Positions 8,385 to 16,238 of a stretch of DNA of 16,238 bases are shown piece after piece. The stretch is from Monoraphidium neglectum (taxonomy: Eukaryota > Chlorophyta > Chlorophyceae > Sphaeropleales > Selenastraceae). The notes beneath the pieces were generated by a model. The model saw nothing but the letters and a program-made list of their open reading frames with translations, did not search any database and was not told the DNA's origin. The stretch's first letter is position 1; each line of letters opens with the position of its first letter. The position numbers were made by a program, and so were the translations under genes. The stretch spans positions 1 to 16,238 of the forward strand of contig NW_014012463.1 in the NCBI RefSeq assembly GCF_000611645.1, written 5' to 3'.

Positions 8385-11300
8385 ACACACACACGCGCGC
8401 ACACTCACGGACATCCAGGCGCTACACCCTGCCAGCCAAGCAGTGGCTGCAGAGTGGCGCCAACACACTGCGCATCACGCTGCACCCAGCTATCCCCATC
8501 GCCATTGAGCGCAAGAAAAACCACCCTTACTGGATTCCCACGGTCACGGTGAGCACTAGGCTGTCAACCAGCACTACGGAGTTGGTTGCAGCCAGCACCA
8601 GATAGCAAGGTCAATGCTCTGAAGGATGCGGCAGGTCTGGTAGGGAGGCACAGACAGGAGCTGAACATGCCGGGCGTACCAGGATTTGGTTGGCCCTTGC
8701 ACAACACTCCTGTCCGCTGCCTCAGTGCTGCTATCACGCTAAACCCGTGTACCGCAGCAACTGGGCAACACCGATGCCTACAACTTTGCGCGCAAGCCTG
8801 CCTACGATTTTGGATGGTGAGGCCTCACACAACAACCAGAGCAGCAGACGTTGACAAGGCTGTGGCACCCAGACATGACGCTGGGACAAGCAGGGAATCC
8901 TCATGCAAAGCGGCTGCTCCAATGCTTGACCTTTGAACAAACAGCAGCTTTTGCGCCACACAGTCAACATCACTCCTGGATACGCCCGCAAAGCCACCTT
9001 GCCCTTCACTCCCTGCCAACCCCCAGCTCCAAACCGCCTTTCCAACCTCCCCGCCCGCAGGGACTGGGGCCCCGGCCTGGCCGCGTCTGGCATCTTTGGC
9101 GGCGTCTCCCTCCTGGGCTACGACTCCGCCGTCCTCCGCTCCGCCCACGTCCGCCAGGCCCGCCAGCCCAACGGCGACTTCCTGCTGCGCGTCGAGGCGC
9201 AGCTGCTCGCGCCCGACGCGGGCGACCACGGGGTGCTGTCTGCTGAGCTTCCCGCCCTCACCGGCCTCAAGGCGGCTGCCCAGCTGAAGATCGCCCCCTC
9301 AGACGCCGCACGCGGGCTCGTCACCGGGCCCATCTTGGAGATCGCCGTCCCTGCCAGCAGCGTGAAGCTCTGGTGGCCTGTCGGTTACGGCGAGCAGCCG
9401 CTGTACAGGCTCGTCGTGAAGTTCACGCCCAATGCCACCCTGGACGCCGCCGCCGGCGACGCAAAGGTCGATGGCAGCAGTGCTGCTGCGGCCGCCAGCC
9501 CGGCGCCGTCTGTCCTCGAGCGGCGCGTCGGCTTCAGGACCGTCGAGCTGGTTGAGAAGCCCCTCAGCGAGGCGGCCTCGGAGCTTCTGAGCGGCGCCGG
9601 CGGCGGCTGGGCCAACAGCGTCAAGCCCGGCGGCGGCGGCCGCGCGTGCGCGGGCATGTCGAACTGCGGGCAGTACGGCTGGGTGGACGGCAAGAAGTGG
9701 ACGTTTGTCAGCGAGGCCCTGGCGGCCCCCAACGAGGTGTACCCCGTCAGCGGGTACGACTTCCCCGGCGCCTACCCCAACAGCAGCATGCCCGGCGGCG
9801 ACAACCCCTGGTGGGTGCAGTGATGGCCAGATCTTTCGACGGGCCTCGGTAGAGCCACCAACAGTCGGCGGCGTATGGCGCCGGCCGCAGCGGTTGACCG
9901 CAGTCGGACGGCTTGTGCAAGAGGTCGCGCTGGCGTCTCCTACCCAGATGTCTCCGCTCGCATCCACGCATTGAGATGGTTGAGCAGCGCCCCTCCGTGC
10001 TCACACCTCGAATCGTGCCCACTGCAGGTGGAACCAGAAGCTGGGTGTGTGGACAGGCTGGGGCGGCCCCAACCTGGCAGACCGCATTGAGGGCGAATCA
10101 ATGTACTTCAAGGTGCGCGCTGGGCTGCTGATCAGCGGGCGCCGACCCGCCCAAGCGTCGAGCAGCGAGCGCCGCCGCGGCGGTGGCGAGGCGGAGCGGG
10201 GGTGCCTGGTTGCCCACCACCCCGCGGCTGACTCTTTGCATCATGCAGCCAAGGCTTTGTTGGCAAAAGCCCACGCTGGAGCCGCCCTGAGCTCCTGTAT
10301 GAACCCAACAATCCTAAACCCTTGAAACTCCCAAAACCTAGGTCAACGGCGTGCCGATCTACGCCAAGGGCTCGAATATCATCCCCTTCCATACCATCCC
10401 CGCCAACGCCACGCCGGAGCTGATCGCGTCGACCGTTGACCTGGCGCTTGACAGCCGCATGAACATGCTGCGCGTGTGGGGCGGCGGCTGGTACATGCCT
10501 GAGCAGTTCTATGACCTGGCCGACGAGAAGGGCCTCCTGGTGAGGCCCCCTGGGTGTGGCGTGGGGTATGTGACGTCCCAGCAGCACGACAAGAACGGTG
10601 GAGGAGTGGTGCATGTCGCAGGGAAACCTTCCAGGCCAGGTGGAGTATGCTTATGGCACGCGTACATGCATCCCAGGATTGGCTTAACGGTGCCTGCCTC
10701 TCGCTCCCGCGGCACGATCGTCAAACCTTATCTTGTTTTTAGGTGTGGCAGGAGACAATGTTTGCGTGCGCGTCCTACCCTCGTGATGACAAGTTTATGG
10801 CAGAGGTCAAGGCTGAGGTGCGCGGCCGCGCAGGGCTGGAGTGATCCGATGGGTTTGTTCCTGCACAGCACCTCACTGTCGCGCCTTCCCCAGCCCGTGG
10901 CGTTGCAAGGGTATGGGCTGCTGGTCAAACCCAGCAACATACACGAAGTGACAGCACACAGCACGTGGCACTCCTGGTGAACCCTGTTTCATCCCCCCCT
11001 CCCCCACCACCACCAAACCTGCACTCCAGGTGGAGCAGCAGATCCGCCGCATCGGGGGCCACCCGAGTGTCGTGATATGGGGCGGCAACAATGAGATCGA
11101 GACCAGCCTGGAGTGGTACCGTGAGACCCAGAACAACCCGGCCCTGTTCGTCCACGACTATACGGAGCTGTTTGTGGCCGCCATCGGCGGCCTCATGCAG
11201 GAGGTGGGGGTCGAGCTGCCCGTGAATGTGCATTCGTTGTGGCTGAGACTGTTTGGTGTTTCTCGTACGTGAGGTATCCCCTCATTTCGTTGCGCATGTG

Positions 11301-13641
11301 TGAGATTGAGGTTTGCATGTGATGAGCCTGTGCACCTGTGCGTGGTGACAGCTGGGCGGACGGGAGACTGTGCATGAAGCCTTTAGGTGTGAATAATGTG
11401 GATGGTTGGGATCTGGCCCAGATCACCCCCCCCCCCACCTGCACCCTGTGCTTGCTGAACCCTGGGCCCACCTTGTGCCTTGCCCTGTGATTGCTGTGCA
11501 CAGCTGGTGCCGGAGACGCCGTTTGTCGACAGCTCTCCCTCCAACGGCGTCATCAGCCGCAAGCCCTACATCAAGCGCTGGGGCGGCGCTTGGGACCCAC
11601 GCTACGGCGATGGTGAGGCTGCCACCACCAGCCAGTGATGCTGTTGCTGCTGTCATCTCTTGGCAGTGGTGGTGCTATTGTAGCTGTTTCTAGATTGCTG
11701 TGTGCAACGTGTGTGCGTCAAGCTGGAAGACAGCGTCGCGGTTGCCTACAGCTGACACATCACTTGGTGAGCTCGCAGCGGTTGCATGCAGGCCTCATAC
11801 ACCGCTGTCGCCTCACATCCCCCCATCATCGCCACCGCCCCAACCCCTTTATTGAATATGCAGTCCACCATTACGACTATAACGCGGACTGCCAGAACTT
11901 TAAGAACTACCCCATGGCCAAGTTCGTCAGCGAGCACGGCTGGCCGTCCTTCCCCACCTGGCCCACCTTCAAGGCCGCCACCGCTGACGAGGACTGGGCT
12001 GTCGGGTCGCCTGGCATGGAGTTCCGCCAGCGCCACTACAACAAGACACTCGAGATGACCGACCAGTACATGAAGCACTTCCGGCTGCCCGCCAGCTGGC
12101 AGGGGGCAACCAAGGATGAGTCGTTCGCGAAGTGGAAGCAGTACCTCTACATGAACCACGTGCAGCAGGCGATGTGCATCGACACCGCGTTCAGCTACTG
12201 GCGGCGGCTGCGTTCCGAGCCCAAGGGGCTGACGATGGGCATCCTGTACTGGCAGCTGAACGATGTCTGGGCGGGCGCGAGCTGGAGCGGCATCGATTAC
12301 GAGGTGCGGCGCGCGCGTTTGATCTCAGTGTGTGAGGGGCTGTCCTGCCTTCACGGATGTGTGCAGTCGGGGCCATGCATGTGCCTCTGTGTCAGGAGGG
12401 ATTGAGCTTTCCTGAAGGCTGTTGTGGTGCAATCTCGCCCAATGGATGTCGTCTAGCTCTCTTGCTGGATGAGATTGGATGCCCACACACTTACACGATC
12501 CCCTTCGTGTCGCTTCGCACTCTCCACCCTCATGCAACCTCGTTAGGGCCGCTACAAGCCCATGCAGTACCGCGTCAAGCACCAGTTTGCCGACTTTGTG
12601 GTGCAGACAGTCCTGGACAACGGCCGCGCCCACGTTTTCGTGGTATCCGATGACATGCTGCCCACCACAGCAACCTTGGACATCTCAATCTTCCGCCTGG
12701 CCAGCCCCGACGGCGAGGCCTGCGCCGCGCCCGCCGTCACAACGGGCGGCGCGGCCGCGGCGCCGCCGACCACGGCCGCAGTGAAGGTCAAGGGCTCCGC
12801 GGGCCGCCGCCTCAAGGGCCGCGGCCCACCTCACGCACCCTTCGCCGACCCCCTCCCGGCGTCCGGCCCCGCCACTACGGAGGAGGCTCCCTCGCTCGCG
12901 GCCGCGGCGCCCGACTCCCCGCCCGCCTGGGCGCGCCGCATCACCGTCGGCGTCCCCGCGCTCAACGCCGCCATCGTGCTCAACGCGACGGTGGCCGAGG
13001 TCCTGCGCAGCGTCCCCGGCTGCACCGAAAGCACCTGCTTCCTCCGCGTCACGGCCACCACCGAGCCCACCAAGTTCAAGCCCACCCAGACCAGTACCTC
13101 GGACCTGTTCTTCGTGAACTTCAAGGACCTGGCGCTCGCCGAGCCCAAGATCACAACCTCGGGCTTCGCCCAGGACGCGCCCGACGCGGTCAGCTTTGAT
13201 CTCGCCGCCGCAGACGCCGCGGCGCTGCTGGTTGTGGCGGAGACCGACCTCAAGGGCCGCTTTGATGACAACATGGTCAACCTCCCGCCCTGCGGCGCGG
13301 CGCGGCTCACGTTCAAGGCGGAGAAGGGGTCCAATGTTACGGTCGCGCAGCTCAAGGCGTCGCTGACGCTGGCCCACCTGTACGGGAACCAGGAGCCAGC
13401 CGAGACCAGCCGCCAGCCCGAGGCCGACCCCGAGGCGATCGCCATCGCGGCCGCCGTCGCCGCCGCGATGGCGCCGGCGCCGGCAGCCAGCGGGGCTGCG
13501 GCGGAGGCTGAGGCGGGCGAGGTGCTCGGGCCCATGGTGGCGGCTGCGGCGGTCAAGCCGGCCGCCAAGGCGGCAGCGAAGGGGCCCAAGGCTGTCGCGG
13601 CAGCGCAGGACAAGCCGTCCCTGAGGCGCAGGTCCTGGTGA
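7358..13641 (+). CDS. MANBA: Beta-mannosidase, GH2 family, lysosomal MANBA type (13 exons)
   Basis: Exons: 7358-7507, 7723-7781, 7931-8110, 8419-8548, 8758-8816, 9061-9810, 10028-10112, 10342-10539, 10743-10817, 11030-11203, 11504-11612, 11864-12303, 12547-13641. All junctions are GT..AG and phase-consistent, giving 1167 residues and a TGA stop. The enzyme removes terminal beta-D-mannose from oligosaccharides, in animals in the lysosome. A signal peptide is likely (residues 1-18, cleavage after AMA), and several NxS/T sequons fit secretory or vacuolar routing. The GH2 N-terminal domain holds [20 protein letters not shown] and FGWDWGP; the sandwich domain holds [12 protein letters not shown]; the (beta/alpha)8 barrel starts near residue 472, with RVWGGGWY, acid/base Glu584 in WGGNNE and nucleophile Glu680 in SEHGW, 96 residues apart as in animal MANBA. 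Human MANBA has 879 residues; the excess is about 100 residues (361-467), an Ala/Pro segment near 862-931 and an 85-residue C-terminal tail. The GSNWIP..D motif reads GSNIIPFH. Confidence 0.95.
8304..8404. repeat. 101-bp alternating purine-pyrimidine tract in a beta-mannosidase intron
   Basis: Mixed CA/CG dinucleotides (8304-8342) continue into (CA)n (8343-8394) and a final CGCGCG run, with unbroken purine-pyrimidine alternation. The tract ends about 14 bp before the acceptor AG at 8417-8418 of intron 8111-8418, where a polypyrimidine tract would normally be. Confidence 0.95.
11426..11436. repeat. 11-bp poly(C) run in beta-mannosidase intron 10
   Basis: Eleven consecutive C inside intron 11204-11503. 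It is a homopolymer likely to vary in length or be miscounted in sequencing. It does not affect the coding frame. Confidence 0.9.
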
Positions 13642-14249
13642 TTCATGAAACTTCATGGTAATTTATTGGTGTCATGATACATCAATGCACTCACAGGAGC
13701 AGGTTTGGCTCAAACTTGGCCAAGGTGTCCCATCCATTTGGCTATCAATGTACGCGGCAGCACTAGCGCCCGTGCGGAGACGTGGATGTGTTGGGTGCAA
13801 GGCTGTTTGATTCATCACAGCACAGTGACAAGGCGCATGGAGCGGATGTGGCTTTCCCGCCTCTGCTCTTCGTTCCCTTTCCCCCTCATTATCCCGGGAC
13901 TTATGCAAGGCCTCAGCTGGCCAGTGCCGCAGCCACCAACCTCGCAGTCTTTAAGGCGTTATCTGGGTTGAGCAGGCAGGCAGTCGGGCAGGCCTGATTG
14001 TTTTTTGAAGGGGAGGCTGCAAACGCCTCCCACGCCGCCGACTCGATGAGCAGTATTCATCGCATTTTAGGCACCACCCGGTGCTTGTTGGCTGATGTTG
14101 ATTCGCCCACCTGGCTGTCTGGGCCCCTGTCCTTCCGATGCCCTGACGCGCCAGCGGCGCAGGTTCCCCGCTGGAGCACAATAAAACCCCCCACCCTCAG
14201 CGCTTCGATTGATTCAAGGGAGAAAGCTTTTGAGGGGCTTTTGAGGTCG

Positions 14250-14254
14250 TGTAA
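14250..14254 (+). terminator. TGTAA poly(A) signal of the beta-mannosidase
   Basis: First TGTAA found on the plus strand after the stop at 13639-13641, about 610 nt downstream, just after a T/G-rich direct repeat. The signal type is the established chlorophycean poly(A) signal; its use here is inferred. Confidence 0.6.
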
Positions 14255-14442
14255 GCAATGCAATTTATAAATGCTGGACCTGACGCTGAACAGTTCAGAG
14301 CATGCCCACTATCTGTGTCGTTTGTTTCGTGTCTGCGGCCAACAAGATAACACGCTCAGCCCAGCCACGACACAAAACACTTAGTATTGCAGCGATGGTG
14401 CACACTGCAGCATAAAACCTGCAGTACGGTAGTCAGCAAGCA

Positions 14443-14447
14443 TTACA
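14443..14447 (-). terminator. TGTAA poly(A) signal of the aminotransferase
   Basis: TTACA on the plus strand reads TGTAA on the minus strand. It is the first such motif I found downstream of the minus-strand stop at 15356-15358, giving a 3' UTR of about 0.9 kb. It lies 189 bp from the opposing plus-strand signal. Confidence 0.55.
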
Positions 14448-15355
14448 CGTGGCGCGGGATGTTGTGTGCAACAGCAGCTGGTCGTCGTCGTCCCCCAGCA
14501 GACGCTTGTTAGTACACAGCGGCGCCCTTGGTCCACAGATGTGGCACCCGCAGCCGCCCGCCCTCATGCTCTCTCGTGTTGCACATGCAGCGTCGCTGGG
14601 TCGGATGGATCGACAGCCCGTTGAAACGTGATGCAGGGATGGGAGACAGAGCGGCTGGCCGCAGCAGGCTGCTTGAATGACCATGGCAGGCTCAGCTGCG
14701 AACGCCAGCCTCCAAAACCACAACTGCCATAAATCCACAGGCAGCCCAAACACAATGTGCACGAAGGCCCCTCTGCCCACGCTCTGTGCATCGGATAGAT
14801 GCGAATATTGCAGTCAAAGGCGACGGCCTTGATTCCACCGCCGCAAGCCAGGCAAAGCGCGACGAGGTTTGCGCGCAGGTGGCTGAATTGGGACACCACC
14901 AAGTGCTTGGCGCCACAAGGCGCCGCGTTTCAAGTCTGTCTGATGGCAAATGTGCGTGTAGCCAGCTGGATAACGCGCGCCGCGCCGCTGCTTGACGGCG
15001 ATGCGGCACGGGGCAACCAGCAGGGCTGGAGCCGGTTGGCGGCGTGTGGTCTCAACGCCAACGCCGGTGTGTCACGGCAGCGTCGAATGGCATCAGGGCG
15101 CGGTGGGGTGTACGCCGCCCCAGACAACACAAAATCCGGCAGCCCACATGGGGCACAAGTCACGCGGCGCAGGGCAGCAGCCTGCCAGCCAACGGCCACA
15201 CCAGACGGCTATGCTACAATTGCATGCGGCTTGGGTTTGGCGCTGTTTGGGTGTGTGAAAGGGCAGCCCCGACGAGGCGGAGGCCAATCACGACAAGGGC
15301 AGCCCTTGAATCAGGCGCAGCCAGCGCCGCGGCCGTGGCGACTTCCAGCGCCGCC

Positions 15356-16238
15356 CTAAACCCCGCTCGCGACGAGCGCCTCTACGGCGGGCGCCGCGGC
15401 GGGCGCCGCGCACTTGGGGGCGTGCCTGGCCCTCAGGACGTGGATGGCGCCCGCTAGGCGGGCAAAGCCCTCCTCCAGGTCCTCCTCGCTCACGCTGACA
15501 AAGCTCACGCGAAAGAACGGGCACGCGGGCTCCCCCGGCGCGCGGCCGATGGGGGCAGCAGCGTCCCCGCCGTTGGCGTGGTGGCCGTTTGCGCCCGCGC
15601 CGTTTGTGATGGTCACGTGGCCGTTGGCGGGGTAACCGTTTGCGGGGTGGCCGTTGGCGGCATGGCCATTGGCGGCGTGGCCATTGGCGGCGTGGCCGTT
15701 GGCGGCGTGACCATTGACGGCGTGGCCGTTGGCGGCGTGCCCGTTGGCGGCGTGCCCGTTGGCGGCGTGCCCGTTGGTGCCGCCGCCGCCGCTGCTGCGC
15801 TCCGCGGCCGCGGCGGCCATGGCGCCCACGACCGACGACACGCTGCCCGGCACGACCGCCACCTTGGCGTCCGCCCCGGCCTCAAGAAGCTCCATTGAAT
15901 CCTCCAGCCCCACCAGCTTGAACCACATGAACATGCCGCCCGCCGGCGCCGCCCACGTTGCGAGGCCCGCCAGGTGGCGCCGCGCCGCCGCGTCCGCGAG
16001 CGCCGCCTGGCGCGCGTACTTGCGCTGCAGCGACGACACGAACGCGTCCAGCCCCGCGTCGCCCCACTGCTCCAGCAGGCGCGCCATGTAGACGTGGCTG
16101 AGGCTGGCGGGGCCGAGGGTCGAGGCGGAGATGGCCAGGCCGGCCACCTTGGCGAAGCTGGGGTGTGACGTCATCCAGCCGAGGCGGAGGCCGGGGCCGA
16201 GGAGCTTCGAGAAGGTGTCCAGGCGGATGACGCGGCCG
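15356..16238 (-). CDS. PLP-dependent aminotransferase, AADAT/ARO8 group, C-terminal 293 codons
   Basis: The minus-strand frame is open from the right edge (first full codon at 16237) to TAG at 15356-15358, without introns, and the gene continues beyond the window. The first visible residues, GRVIRLDTFSKLLGPGLRLGW, hold the Schiff-base Lys (codon 16205-16207) in the form used by class I/II fold-type I aminotransferases. STLGPASLSHVYMARLLEQWG, PAGGMFMWFKLVGL, VAVVPGS and CPFFRVSFVSVSEEDLEEG follow in the order of animal AADAT (kynurenine/2-aminoadipate aminotransferase) and resemble yeast Aro8. The Arg of FFRVSF (codon 15509-15511) corresponds to the residue that binds the substrate alpha-carboxylate. 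Likely role: transamination of 2-aminoadipate, kynurenine or aromatic amino acids; the exact substrate cannot be read from this half. Between VVPG and CPFFR there are about 107 residues instead of the usual dozen or so, including an 11-fold NGHAA repeat. The gene converges on the beta-mannosidase. Confidence 0.88.
   Translation of the reverse strand, partial: GRVIRLDTFSKLLGPGLRLGWMTSHPSFAKVAGLAISASTLGPASLSHVYMARLLEQWGDAGLDAFVSSLQRKYARQAALADAAARRHLAGLATWAAPAGGMFMWFKLVGLEDSMELLEAGADAKVAVVPGSVSSVVGAMAAAAAERSSGGGGTNGHAANGHAANGHAANGHAVNGHAANGHAANGHAANGHAANGHPANGYPANGHVTITNGAGANGHHANGGDAAAPIGRAPGEPACPFFRVSFVSVSEEDLEEGFARLAGAIHVLRARHAPKCAAPAAAPAVEALVASGV
15614..15778 (-). repeat. 15-bp minisatellite, 11 in-frame units encoding (A/T/V)NGH(A/P/V)
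   Basis: Exactly 165 bp makes 11 units of 15 bp. On the coding strand most read Ala-Asn-Gly-His-Ala, with Thr or Val variants at the first position, Tyr for His once and Pro or Val at the last position in some units. Units differ by a few synonymous and non-synonymous changes, mostly in the units nearest the 3' end of the gene. It lies inside the aminotransferase CDS. Confidence 0.95.

Larger units (their letters stand above)
13642..15355. other. Convergent 3' UTR/intergenic region between beta-mannosidase and aminotransferase
   Basis: No credible gene was seen. Open frames of up to about 190 codons near 14800-15360 are compositionally biased and overlap on both strands. The plus-strand and minus-strand TGTAA signals (14250-14254 and 14443-14447) imply 3' UTRs of about 0.6 and 0.9 kb that stop just short of each other. 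A 10-bp direct repeat GCTTTTGAGG (14226-14235 and 14237-14246) lies immediately before the plus-strand signal. Confidence 0.65.

Noticed and set aside
9299..9967. 222-codon minus-strand frame opposite exon 6
   Set aside because: It is antisense to strongly conserved beta-mannosidase sequence; the product is low complexity.
12685..13656. Long minus-strand open frames (323 and 271 codons) opposite the last beta-mannosidase exon
   Set aside because: They are antisense shadows of a GC-rich exon. The plus strand has clear GH2 C-terminal homology and phase-correct splicing, and the antisense products are Arg/Gly-rich with no domain.
15614..15778. Possible CRISPR-like array
   Set aside because: The units are 15 bp, directly adjacent and in frame with a conserved enzyme, with no spacers. 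It is a coding minisatellite.
15578..15898. Plus-strand frame giving a GVAVGG-type repeat protein
   Set aside because: It is the complement of the NGHAA minisatellite inside the aminotransferase CDS; the minus frame has the aminotransferase motifs on both sides.

Overview
The window looks like nuclear DNA of a green alga, most likely a chlorophycean/Chlamydomonadales-type species. Coding sequence is very GC-rich. Genes are split by many GT..AG introns of roughly 150-400 bp. (CA)n and CAG/CTG microsatellites are abundant, low-complexity Ala/Gly/Gln tracts interrupt conserved domains, and candidate TGTAA poly(A) signals (the form typical of these algae) follow three of the four genes. The species cannot be named from the sequence alone.

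Layout. (1) 2-184, plus strand: the last 60 codons of a Gly/Tyr-rich protein. (2) 185-1535: non-coding, probably 3' UTR of the two convergent neighbours. (3) 1536-5538, minus strand: a five-exon armadillo-repeat gene recognised as ARMC2, the ciliary radial-spoke transport/assembly factor, with two long polyglutamine tracts. (4) 5539-7357: about 1.8 kb between divergent genes, with visibly lower GC, a perfect 15-bp-arm hairpin and a TATA-like box. (5) 7358-13641, plus strand: a thirteen-exon GH2 beta-mannosidase of the lysosomal MANBA type. Every splice junction is phase-consistent and gives a 1167-residue secretory-pathway protein with both catalytic glutamates. (6) 13642-15355: 3' UTRs of two convergent genes, each with its own TGTAA. 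(7) 15356 to the right edge, minus strand: the C-terminal 293 codons of a PLP-dependent aminotransferase of the AADAT/ARO8 (2-aminoadipate/kynurenine/aromatic) group, interrupted by an 11-unit NGHAA minisatellite.

The genes do not form a pathway or operon; this is an ordinary stretch of monocistronic eukaryotic genes. ARMC2 implies that the organism builds motile 9+2 cilia at some life stage. The mannosidase suggests vacuolar or extracellular turnover of mannosides, and the aminotransferase amino-acid catabolism. I found no sign of a previously undescribed multi-gene system. What is worth a second look is how repeats have been accommodated inside conserved enzymes, plus a few structural DNA elements.
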